Below are positions 45,122 to 53,693 of a DNA stretch of 64,000 nucleotides, piece after piece; position 1 is the first letter of the stretch; every line of letters starts with the position of its first letter. Location: positions 124,001 through 188,000 of the forward strand of contig NZ_CP069526.1 in the NCBI RefSeq assembly GCF_016889705.1, written 5' to 3'. This DNA comes from Amycolatopsis sp. FDAARGOS 1241. Lineage in GTDB: Bacteria; Actinomycetota; Actinomycetes; Mycobacteriales; Pseudonocardiaceae. The position numbers were made by a program, and so were the translations under genes. Under the pieces are notes generated by a model, which saw nothing but the letters and a program-made list of their open reading frames with translations, ran no database searches and had not been told where the DNA came from.

Positions 45122-45267
45122 ACGGCGATGGCGTCGTACCCGCTCTCCGCGTTCTCGGCGGTGTGCGTCGGATCGCTGGCACGCGACACCGCACAGATCG
45201 TCCTCAAGCTTGGGAACCAATCGCCCGCGACCGACCTCAGGTAACCAGAATTCTTCCGCGCTTCCAT
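45109..45267 (-). CDS. Small hypothetical protein (52 residues)
   Basis: ATG at 45267, stop at 45109-45111, 52 residues beginning MEARKNSGYLRSVAGD and ending GYDAIAVWRR. Almost every third base is G or C, better than the two other minus frames here, so real coding is likely. The TGA overlaps the downstream GTG, suggesting translational coupling. It might also be the true N-terminus of the next protein separated by a frameshift. Function unknown. Confidence 0.5.
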   Translation of the reverse strand: MEARKNSGYLRSVAGDWFPSLRTICAVSRASDPTHTAENAESGYDAIAVWRR

Positions 45268-45577
45268 CGCCGGATCGTCCCATGACTGCGCAGGCCCAGC
45301 GCCTGCACCGCGTCACCGGATCCGTCACCGTCGAATCCGCCGCCCCGCCACCATGAGCCGGGGCAGGGGAGACCGCCGTGACCCAGGTGGATGTCCTGTC
45401 TCGCTGAAGCCTTCACCGGACTGGGAGGCGTCACGGCAGGTGAGTGGGTAGGCGTCGGTGAGTGTCAGTGGCGCTGGGCCGAGGGTGATGCCCGACCTCG
45501 GTGTAGGACAGATTCCGCGGTGCGCGTCGGGCCGGCCGAGATGGGCGGGCGCTTCGGCCTTCGGGCGGCTGAAGCGG

Positions 45578-45923
45578 GTGGCCCGCGACGAACCACCGGG
45601 GATCCGCGTCACGCGGTGGCTGCTGTGGCTGCAGGTCGCGAGCTGCCTTCTGATCGCGGGCTTCGCCGCGGCTGGGTTCGTCGACAGCGGCGGCTGGTGG
45701 AGCGTGCTCCTCGGCTTCATCGTGGTGTTCGACGTGGTTCCCGCGGCGTGTGCCGGGGCGATCGGGAACGGCCCGCGGCGGGTGCTGCGCAGCGTGCTGA
45801 CGCTCAGCATGGGGATCGCGCTGCTCTTCGGGGATACTTTTCGTGAATCCGTCGTGGGTGCTCGCCGGGACGCAGTTGCGGCGTCGGCCGGGCGACGAGG
45901 AAGAGGCCTGGTTCGACGCCTGA
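45578..45923 (+). pseudogene. Small membrane protein, frameshifted
   Basis: From GTG at 45578 (start tentative) it reads RDEPPGIRVTRWLLWLQVA with three hydrophobic segments (LLIAGFAAAGFV, LLGFIVVFDVVP, LTLSMGIALLFG). Near 45834-45842 the frame shifts by one base, after which FVNPSWVLAGTQLRRRPGDE ends at TGA 45921. The restored protein would be about 114 residues. Function unknown; may be a base error. Nothing recognisable lies in 45268-45577 or 45924-46178. Confidence 0.6.
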
Positions 45924-46178
45924 GCGATCCTGAAGACCCCCAGGCTGGGCGCGGTGGACGACGAGCAGGTGGTTGGCGGCCTTGCCTCAACTGCGAAAAC
46001 AGTGGTGTGAACCTTTGCAGACAGCGCTGTGGTCGGCCGTGCCGCGTGCGGGTGCGGTACTCGGTCTGCCGGCACGAGTCCGAGCGGAAAGGGGTGGGGC
46101 GCCAGAGCTTTTCGTCGGCTGTGGGATGTTGAGCGGGGAACGCAAGCCGCCGGTATTGAGAGGAACGAGGGGCTGCGC

Positions 46179-47600
46179 ATGACGTCTCCGCAGGTTGAGG
46201 CCGGTCCTGTCACTGGCCGGGCCGACCCGGTCAGCGTTGACCGGACCAATCCTCTGTTCGACGCGCGGACTGTCCCGCCGAAGCCGCACACGGACCCGCC
46301 GCCGCTACGGCAGGAGTACGTCGAGGCGGCCACGAGCGCGCCGACTGCTCTCACCAACCGGGCTGAGCCGCCCCGCTCGACCGACCGGACCGCTGCCGTG
46401 TCGTCCGTCGACCAGCCCGGCGACCGGTCCGGCGACCGGCCCGCCCGGCAGCCGACTGCAGAAGTGCCGGCCGAGCCGTCACCCGCGGCTGTCCCCGTGG
46501 AGACGCGCGAGCGCCGGACGGGCTGGCGCGCCTCCGTTGGCGGGGCCATCGTCACGCTGGGCCTGGTGGCCGCCGTAGCGCTGGCTCTGGTCGTCGCGCT
46601 GCGGTTGCTCAACGCGGCCCCGGGCTGGCTCGCGTGGCTCACCGAGGGCCCGGGCTGGTGGCACGCCCTGATCCCGGTCGGCGGTGCGGTGCTGGTGCTG
46701 CTCGCGGTCGGCGGCGCGCTGGTGGCACTGGCGCCGAAGCGCACCGTGGAGGTTCAGCCGGGTTCGCCGCTGCACGCCAAGGGCTGGTACGCGATGTTCG
46801 CCGGGGCGCTGTTCCTGTCCGGCGACACGTCCGCCCGGTACTTCACGCAGGTGCTGCACTTCCACCCGTGGGAGACCGCGGTCGTCTTCCTGCTCATCGA
46901 AATCGGCCTGCTGTCGGCCGCACTGGAGATGCGCGACATCCTCACCCGGCCCGACGGTGAACGAGCCGGCCTCGGCAAGGCCCGAGCGCTCCTGTGGACG
47001 CTGTTCGGCGGCCAGGCCATCGTCGCGGTGGCGCTCAACATCGACCCGCGCGAGCTGGTCGTGCGGCTGGTCTTCGCCGGGTTCGGCCTGCTGGCGATCC
47101 ACCAGGCCCTCGGCGTCGACGTCCGCGAAGCCCGCCGCCACAGCGGCACGACCGGCGAGCTGTCCTACTTCGGCCGCTTGCTGCGCGAGCTGCGCGACGC
47201 AGCGCTGTCCTGGACCGGGCTGGGCGAGCCGGAGCGCGACGCGCTGCAACGTCGCCGCGAGCGGGCCGCCGACCGGTACGCCCGGCTGTTGAGCGAGGGC
47301 AAACCCCAGGGCGACGGCAAGCACCGGTGGTCGGCCGCGGCGCGGTGGACGCGCAACGTGCGTCGCGCCCGCCGGCGCGCGAACCTGCACGACCCCACGC
47401 AGCAGGAACGCGTGGTCCGCGTGATGCAGCACGAGCGCGCGGACGATGAGCTGATGAACGCTCGCCTCCCGAAGCTGTTCGACCTGCCGGCCACGCCGGG
47501 GGCCTCGGCTGCGGCCGATGTCGACAAGGCGGCGGGCGACCAGCCGGGCGAGCAACCGAACGCCTGGTGGCACGCGGCAGGTGGACCGGCCGCGCGATGA
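46179..47600 (+). CDS. Large membrane protein of unknown function
   Basis: A 473-residue protein. Residues 1-120 are Pro/Thr/Arg rich and disordered. Then four to six membrane segments: VGGAIVTLGLVAAVALALVV, ALIPVGGAVLVLLAVGGALV, a FAGALFLSGDTSARYF block, ETAVVFLLIEIGLLSAAL and ALLWTLFGGQAIVAVALNI. The last 150 residues are basic and charged (RRRERAADRYARLLSEGK, then a helical tail) and probably cytosolic. No recognised family. It resembles in plan some conjugation or phage membrane proteins, but nothing specific supports that. Confidence 0.72.
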   Translation: MTSPQVEAGPVTGRADPVSVDRTNPLFDARTVPPKPHTDPPPLRQEYVEAATSAPTALTNRAEPPRSTDRTAAVSSVDQPGDRSGDRPARQPTAEVPAEPSPAAVPVETRERRTGWRASVGGAIVTLGLVAAVALALVVALRLLNAAPGWLAWLTEGPGWWHALIPVGGAVLVLLAVGGALVALAPKRTVEVQPGSPLHAKGWYAMFAGALFLSGDTSARYFTQVLHFHPWETAVVFLLIEIGLLSAALEMRDILTRPDGERAGLGKARALLWTLFGGQAIVAVALNIDPRELVVRLVFAGFGLLAIHQALGVDVREARRHSGTTGELSYFGRLLRELRDAALSWTGLGEPERDALQRRRERAADRYARLLSEGKPQGDGKHRWSAAARWTRNVRRARRRANLHDPTQQERVVRVMQHERADDELMNARLPKLFDLPATPGASAAADVDKAAGDQPGEQPNAWWHAAGGPAAR

Positions 47601-47688
47601 GAAGCCGAGGCAGGGACCGAGGCCGGCGTCATGACAAGCATGCCGCCGGCGGCTGACCGGGCCGGCGAGAGCGCCGTGCCCGGGCTGG

Positions 47689-48171
47689 TCAGGCGGAGAC
47701 CGGCCGCCACTGCTCGGCGAGGGGCTTGCCCGGCAGCGGCTTGCCGAGCACTGCCAGGGGCACCAAGAAGGTGACCTGGCCGATCGCCATCGTCAGCGTG
47801 GCCAGCGCCTTGTCGTCGTAGTGCGTCGCCACCCGGGCGTAGAGCTCGTCGGAGACTCGCTCTCCGTGCGTCGAGGGCTGCAGCACGGCCTCCACCAGCG
47901 CGAGCGCCGCGCGCTCGGGCTCGGTGAAGTACGGCGCGTCCGGCCAGGTCGCGACGGCGGTGATCCGCTCCTCGGGCTCCCCGGTCCTGCGCAGGGTGCC
48001 GGTGTGCAGCACGGTCAGGTGGGTGTTGCCGACGATCTGACCCGCGCGCAGCTGCATCAGCGCGATTGTGGCCCGCGGCACCGAGCCGTTGCCGGTGACC
48101 TTGAACAACGCCGCCGTCAGCTCCCGCAGTTCGGGGATCAGGTCCAGCGGGTTGGGCAGCCGTGATTGCAT
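47689..48171 (-). CDS. Carboxymuconolactone decarboxylase/AhpD-fold protein lacking the CxxC pair
   Basis: A 160-residue CMD-fold protein. ATG at 48171 is used because GGAGGAGAAC sits just upstream. The AhpD-like helix reads RAGQIVGNTHLTVLHTGTLRR: the usual CxxC peroxidase pair (GCxYC) is replaced by VGNT with no Cys. The later DDKALATLTMAIGQVTFLVPL is the second family helix. It would therefore not work as a thiol peroxidase; a decarboxylase-like or structural role is possible. Confidence 0.78.
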   Translation of the reverse strand: MQSRLPNPLDLIPELRELTAALFKVTGNGSVPRATIALMQLRAGQIVGNTHLTVLHTGTLRRTGEPEERITAVATWPDAPYFTEPERAALALVEAVLQPSTHGERVSDELYARVATHYDDKALATLTMAIGQVTFLVPLAVLGKPLPGKPLAEQWRPVSA

Positions 48172-48396
48172 GTTCTCCTCCATCACTTCGTGTTTCCCGG
48201 TGTCCGGAGCGATGACGGACCGCGGCACGGCGATGTGACCGCGACAATCGGCGCGCTGGTGGGACGCCGCGAACAGGCGAGCTTCAGCTGCTCCTGCTTC
48301 GTGCGAGCCGGAAAGCCGACCACGCCCGGGAACTTGCCGCCGGCACGGGCATCGAGCGACGCGAGCGCGCGCGACCAGTCGCGGTCGTGGTCGTCC

Positions 48397-49565
48397 TCAG
48401 TGGACTGAACCGCGGCCGGCCCGGTCGCGCACCGTGTCGCTCACCGCGACCGCCAGTACCACCAGCATGATCACGAACGACAGCACGAGCTGGGTCGCCA
48501 CCAGGGAAGCCGGCACCAGTACAGCCAGCCCGCACAGGCCGGCGAGCCGCGAGACCACCCAGCGTCCCGAGACCGTCCGCTGGAAGAACAGGTGACCGGC
48601 GAGGAACAATCCCGGGCCCAGCAGGGAAACGGCCGCCGTGACGGGCGTGAGGTGGCGGTGCGGCTCGGCGATCGTCAGCTCGTCCGCGACCGCCGTGACG
48701 ATGATGCCCGCGACCATCGGGATGTGCAGGTACGTGTACGCCGTGCGCCCGATTCACGCGGGGTCCGCGGACGCGGCGATCGCCTCCGCGCCGAAGTGGG
48801 CTGAGCGGTCGAAGTACGTCCACCACAGCGCCACGCACGTCAGGAAAGCGACGATCAGCGCCGCCACCGCGGACGCCGAGAAGCGCTGAGAGGCGAATGC
48901 CGTCCCGGTGACCACCACGGACTCGCCAGCGCAATGATCACGAACAGGTGGCAGCGTTCGGCCATGTGCGAACCGGTGATCACGCGGTCGGCCGTGCCGG
49001 ACTTGCCGAGCCCCGGCACGTGGAATCCCGTGAGCGGCCCGACGTTGTCCACGATCACCGCGGCGAGCCACCGGAGGTCGCGCGCCGGACCGTCCACAGT
49101 GGCGCCCGCGAGCCACAGGGCACCGGAGGCGCAGAGCCACACGGTGATGCGCTGGAACGTCCGCCGCAGCGTCGCGTCGCGCCGGCTGCGCCACAGCGCG
49201 GCGAGCGTGCGGCCGATCTGCATCAGCACGTAGCCGCCCGCGAACCAGAACCCGCGATCGCCGAACGCGCCGGGCACGCCCGCGGCTGCGACGAGGCTGA
49301 CGAGCATCGTGGCGATCAGCACGGCGCGCACCGGCAGGACTTCGGGGTCCAACCAGTTCGTCAGCCACGTCGAGTACATCCACGCCTGCCACACCGCGAG
49401 CAGCACGAGCGCCGCGTGGAACGCGCCGCGCCCGCTCAGGTCGCCCAGCAGCAGGTGGGAGATCTGCGTGACGGCGTAGACGTAGACGAGGTCGAAGAAC
49501 AGCTCGACGAACGTGACCTCGGTGGCGTCCTCGGCCCGTGCCCGCAGGTAGCGAGAGGTGATCAC
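48397..49565 (-). pseudogene. Low temperature requirement A (LtrA) family membrane protein, broken
   Basis: From GTG 49565 the N-terminal half is intact: VTSRYLRARAEDATEV-like start and EVTFVELFFDLVYVYAVTQI, followed by several membrane segments. Near 48925 a missing base shifts CHLFVIIALA to ESVVVTGTAFASQRFS, and at 48754-48756 a TGA interrupts the reading before IGRTAYTYLHIPMVAGIIV, which then continues in frame. So one frameshift and one nonsense codon. Its start overlaps the TetR stop by four bases (GTGA). Confidence 0.8.
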
Positions 49566-50161
49566 GAGCGCGGCGCCGTGATGCGGCGGACGGCTTCCAG
49601 CAGCGCGGCCCGGTGCCGGCCCAGCCCGTCGCGGCCGAACGCGGTGATCAGCGCGGGTGGTGCGTCGAGCCAGCTCTCGGTGATCCGCAGGACCATCGCG
49701 AACAGGTCGGCCGCCGGCAGCCGGTCGTCCAGCCGTCCTTCGCGTTGCGCGCCCGCGACGGCCTCGATCGCTTCGCGGTAGCTGGTGATCTCGGCGCCGC
49801 TGTGGTGGATCCGCTCGAAGCGGCGCCACGCGGCCAGCCGCGCCGTCTCGGGATGGCTGCGCATGAAGTCGAACCGGGCAGCCTCGTACGCCTCGAGATC
49901 GCCGTCGACCAGCGGCGTCTCCTCGTGCAGCAGCCCGATCTGCCGCTGCAGCACGGCTTCGAACAGCTGGTCCTTGTCGCCGAAGTAGACGTACAGCAGC
50001 CGCTTGTTCGCGCCGGCCCGCTCGGCGATCCGGTCGATGCGTGCGCCGGCCAGGCCGTGGTCGGCGAACTCCGCCGTCGCCGCGGCCAGGAGCAGCTCTT
50101 TCGTGGCGCGGGAGTCGCGCGGTCGCTGGGGCACGCAGACCACGGCAGCCGAAGTAACCAA
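49562..50161 (-). CDS. TetR family transcriptional regulator
   Basis: About 199 residues. HTH at residues 22-60: TKELLLAAATAEFADHGLAG then RIDRIAERAGANKRLLYVYF, as in TetR proteins. The C-terminal ligand domain is divergent. TTG at 50161 is used; a later GTG is possible. It is coupled to the downstream ltrA-like gene and divergent from the acylase, either of which could be its target. Confidence 0.88.
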   Translation of the reverse strand: MVTSAAVVCVPQRPRDSRATKELLLAAATAEFADHGLAGARIDRIAERAGANKRLLYVYFGDKDQLFEAVLQRQIGLLHEETPLVDGDLEAYEAARFDFMRSHPETARLAAWRRFERIHHSGAEITSYREAIEAVAGAQREGRLDDRLPAADLFAMVLRITESWLDAPPALITAFGRDGLGRHRAALLEAVRRITAPRS

Positions 50162-50293
50162 CTTTTGATTTACATCTCCCGCTGCCCGAACGGGTAGTCA
50201 TCCGCCACCCGCGCGGCCGCGAACTTCTGCCGACGCGGCGAGCGCCCTGGCTGTTTGACTGCAGCCACCTCGATGACGAGACGGGAGACAGTG

Positions 50294-52591
50294 GTGGCAC
50301 CTGAACGAATGTCGCACACGCTGCCCGGGCTGACGGCGCCGGCCGAGATCGTGGTCGACCGCTGGGGCGTGCCCCACATCTACGCGGCGAGCACGTACGA
50401 CGCCTTCCGCGTGCAGGGCTTCAACGCCGCTCGCGACCGGTTGTGGCAGATCGATTTCTGGCGCCGGCGCGGGCTGGGCCGGCTGGCCGAGGTCTTCGGC
50501 GCCGAACACGCCGAGCGCGACCGCGCGGCGCGGTTGTTCCTCTACCGCGGCGACATGCACCGCGAGTGGCTGGCGTACGGTTCGGACACGAAACGCGCGA
50601 CGACGGCGTTCGTCGAAGGCGTCAACGCGTTCGTGGAGCTCACGCGCGGCAACCCCGAGCTGCTGCCCGCGGAGTTCCGGGAGCTGGGCTACGCGCCGGC
50701 GTTGTGGGACCCCGAAGACGTGGCGCGCATCCGCAGCCACGGCCTGTTCTACAACCTCCGCGAGGAGGTCGCCCGCGCCCGGACGCTGCGCGACCTGCCC
50801 GGGGACGTCGAAGAGCTGCGGCGCCGGCGTGAGCCGTGGCGGCCGGTCGAGGTCCCGGACGGCCTCGACCTCGCCGCGATCCCCGACGACGTGCTGCGCG
50901 TGTACGACCTGGCCACGACCGCGCCGGTGTTCGCGCCGGCGGCGCCGGACGATCCGCAGGGCGAGGTGCTGCCCGAAGGCAGCAACAACTGGGTCCTCGC
51001 CGGTTCGCGCACCCGCTCGGGCCGGCCGCTGCTGGCCAACGACCCGCACCGCGCGGCCGCCGCGTTGCCCGGCCTGCGCTACATCGCGCACCTCAACGCG
51101 CCGGGCCTCGACGTGATCGGCGGCGGTGAGCCGGCGTTGCCGGGCATCTCCATCGGCCACAACGGGCAGATCGCGTTCGGGCTCACGATCTTCGCGATCG
51201 ACCAGGAAGACCTCTACGTCTACGAAACCGCTCCCGGCGATCCCACGAGCTACCGCTACGACGGCCGCTGGGAGCCGATGCGGCGCGTCACGGAGACGAT
51301 CGCGGTGCGCGAGGGCGACCCGGTCGAGGTCGAGCTGCTCTTCACCCGCCACGGCCCGGTCGTGTACCAGGATCCGGACAAGCACACGGCGTACGCGGTG
51401 CGCGCGGCCTGGCTCGAGGCCGGCATGGCGCCCTACCTCGGCAGCATGGACTACATGCGCGCCCGCAACTGGGACGAGTTCTCGGCCGCGATGAACCGCT
51501 GGGGCGCGCCGCCGGAGAACCAGGTCTACGCCGACCCCTCGGGCCGCATCGCCTGGCAGACCGGTGGCCTCACCCCGATCCGGCCCAACTGGGACGGCAC
51601 CCTGCCCGTCCCCGGCGACGGCCGCTACGAATGGGCCGGCTTCTACGACACCGACCAGCTGCCCGGCGCCCTCGACCCGGAAGCGGGATTCCTGGCCACG
51701 GCCAACGAGATGAACCTGCCGCCGGACTACCCGCCCGACCGGCACATCACCTACGACTGGTACGCGCCCTACCGCAAGCACCGCATCGACGAGATCCTCG
51801 CGCAAACCACCGACGCCACCCCGGCGAGCATGCTCGCCCTGCAGAGCGACTTCCTGTCCCTGCCCGCGCGCCGGATCGTCGCGCGGCTGCGCGAGCTGAG
51901 CGTGACCGTGGACGGGCTCGACCTGCTGACCGGCTGGGACGCCGTGCTCGCCCCCGACAGCGCGGCCGCCGCGCTGTTCGAGGTCTGGTACCGCCGGCAC
52001 CTGCGGCCCGAGCTGCTGGCCCGGGCGCTGGAACCGCTGGTCGGCGGGGAGGCCGCCGCGACGGCCGCCCGTATCTCACCGGCCGAGGACCTCCTGGCCG
52101 ACGCGCGCATCGACGTCGAACTGGTGGAGAACTCCGACGCCTTGGCCGAGATCGTCGCCAAGACCCTGCCCGCCGCCGTCGCCGAGCTGGAAGAGCTGCT
52201 GGGCGCCGACCGGCGCGCGTGGGAGTGGGGCCGGCTGCACGTGGCCCGCGCGCAGCACCCGCTCAAGGCGCTGCTGGGCAATCTCCCCGCGGACCGGCTC
52301 GCGACGGAACCGCTTCCGCGCGGCGGCAGCGGCGACACCGTCGGGAACACCGCCTACGGCCCGAACTTCGTGCAGACGGCCGGCGCGACGTTCCGGATCG
52401 TCGTCGACGTCGGCGAGTGGGACTCATCACTCGCCATGAACGCACCAGGCCAGTCCGGCCGGCTCGACGACCCGCACCTGACCGACCTGTTCGCCCCCTG
52501 GACCCGCGGCGAAGCCTTCCCCCTGCTCTACAGCCGCGAGCGGATCGACGCCGAGGCCGAAACCGTCATCGAGCTCAACCCGCCCGCCTGA
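50294..52591 (+). CDS. Penicillin acylase family Ntn-hydrolase
   Basis: About 765 residues. It has the plan of penicillin/AHL acylases: alpha part with VDRWGVPHIYAASTYDAFRV and an RDRLWQIDFWRR segment, then the processing site where Ser230 (GSNNWVLAG) becomes the N-terminal nucleophile of the beta chain. GNTAYGPNFVQT and MNAPGQSGRLDDPHL are typical beta-chain motifs. GGGAG is spaced well before GTG 50294. No signal peptide is visible, so the enzyme would act inside the cell, unlike many relatives. Substrate could be an acyl-homoserine lactone or other amide; unproven. Confidence 0.9.
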   Translation: MAPERMSHTLPGLTAPAEIVVDRWGVPHIYAASTYDAFRVQGFNAARDRLWQIDFWRRRGLGRLAEVFGAEHAERDRAARLFLYRGDMHREWLAYGSDTKRATTAFVEGVNAFVELTRGNPELLPAEFRELGYAPALWDPEDVARIRSHGLFYNLREEVARARTLRDLPGDVEELRRRREPWRPVEVPDGLDLAAIPDDVLRVYDLATTAPVFAPAAPDDPQGEVLPEGSNNWVLAGSRTRSGRPLLANDPHRAAAALPGLRYIAHLNAPGLDVIGGGEPALPGISIGHNGQIAFGLTIFAIDQEDLYVYETAPGDPTSYRYDGRWEPMRRVTETIAVREGDPVEVELLFTRHGPVVYQDPDKHTAYAVRAAWLEAGMAPYLGSMDYMRARNWDEFSAAMNRWGAPPENQVYADPSGRIAWQTGGLTPIRPNWDGTLPVPGDGRYEWAGFYDTDQLPGALDPEAGFLATANEMNLPPDYPPDRHITYDWYAPYRKHRIDEILAQTTDATPASMLALQSDFLSLPARRIVARLRELSVTVDGLDLLTGWDAVLAPDSAAAALFEVWYRRHLRPELLARALEPLVGGEAAATAARISPAEDLLADARIDVELVENSDALAEIVAKTLPAAVAELEELLGADRRAWEWGRLHVARAQHPLKALLGNLPADRLATEPLPRGGSGDTVGNTAYGPNFVQTAGATFRIVVDVGEWDSSLAMNAPGQSGRLDDPHLTDLFAPWTRGEAFPLLYSRERIDAEAETVIELNPPA

Positions 52592-52637
52592 ACACCTGCT
52601 TTTCCCAGAACAGAGCCAAATAACACGAGGAGGACCC

Positions 52638-53564
52638 ATGGGTCACCTGCAACTCCCACCCGGCAAGAAGATCGCCGTGAACCTCGGCACCGACTTCGAC
52701 GCCCAGTCGCTGTGGCTGGGCGGTTTCAACCGGCCCAGCCCGTCGTTCATGTCGCGCGGTCAGTTCGGCGCCGAGGTCGGCGTGCCGCGGCTGCTGGAGC
52801 TCTACAAGCGCTTCGACATCACCACGACCTGGTTCACCCCGGGGCACTCCGTGGACACGTTCCCCGAGCAGTGCAAGGCGGTGCTGGAGGCGGGCCACGA
52901 GTTCGGCCACCACGGCTACTACCACGAGATCCCGCCGGGCATCGAACGCGACACCGAACGGCGGCTCGTGGACCTCGCGTTCGCCACATACAAGAACGTG
53001 CTCGGCATCCGCCCCACCGGCTACCGCTCGCCGTACTGGGACTACAGCGAGCACACCCTCGACATCATCGAGGAGTCCGGCTTCCGCTACGACACGAGCC
53101 TGATGGCGCGCGATCTCGTGCCCTACCACCCGCAGCGCTGGCAGATCAACTGGGAGAAGGGCAACGTCGCGGGCCCGGCCAGCTCCGTGCTGGAGATCCC
53201 GGTGAACTGGTACCTCGACGACTTCCCACCGCTCGCCTACACCGGGACGTCCACCGGCATGCAGGACACGGAGACGATCTTCCGCCGCTGGCGCGACATC
53301 TTCGACTACGCCTACGAACGCGTGCCGAACCCGGTGTTCGCCTCGTGCGTCCACCCGCAGATCATCGGCCAGGCGCACAACATGCTCTGGTACGAGAAGC
53401 TCATCGAGCACATCGTCTCCCGCGACGGCGTCTGGTTCGCCACCTGCGACGAGATCGCCCGCGCGTGGGTCGACGACGAGGAGGACGAACGCCTCATGGC
53501 CCTGCCCGAGGTCCGCGGCGTGGAGCCGGCTCCCGCCGACTCGAGCTGGGCGCGGCAGGCCTGA
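52638..53564 (+). CDS. Polysaccharide deacetylase family protein (PuuE/allantoinase-like)
   Basis: A 308-residue NodB-like hydrolase. Metal motif region NLGTDFDAQS, HSVDTFPEQC and EFGHHGYYHE, GYRSPYWDYSEHTL, and catalytic His in CVHPQIIGQAHNMLW. This arrangement is closer to the cyclic-imide/allantoinase-like subgroup than to chitin deacetylases. It starts 46 bases after the acylase stop, with GGAGGA before the ATG, so the two likely share a transcript and act on related amide compounds. Substrate unknown. Confidence 0.9.
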   Translation: MGHLQLPPGKKIAVNLGTDFDAQSLWLGGFNRPSPSFMSRGQFGAEVGVPRLLELYKRFDITTTWFTPGHSVDTFPEQCKAVLEAGHEFGHHGYYHEIPPGIERDTERRLVDLAFATYKNVLGIRPTGYRSPYWDYSEHTLDIIEESGFRYDTSLMARDLVPYHPQRWQINWEKGNVAGPASSVLEIPVNWYLDDFPPLAYTGTSTGMQDTETIFRRWRDIFDYAYERVPNPVFASCVHPQIIGQAHNMLWYEKLIEHIVSRDGVWFATCDEIARAWVDDEEDERLMALPEVRGVEPAPADSSWARQA

Positions 53565-53693
53565 CCCCTGCCTCCCGAAGCGTCGGCCCGGACCGGTCAA
53601 ACCGCCGGTCCGGGCCGTCTCGCCGCCGCCGGAGCCGTGACGGTTCGCGGTTCGTGTGGGACGCTGGCGGGCGCGCAGAGAGGACGAACGCTC

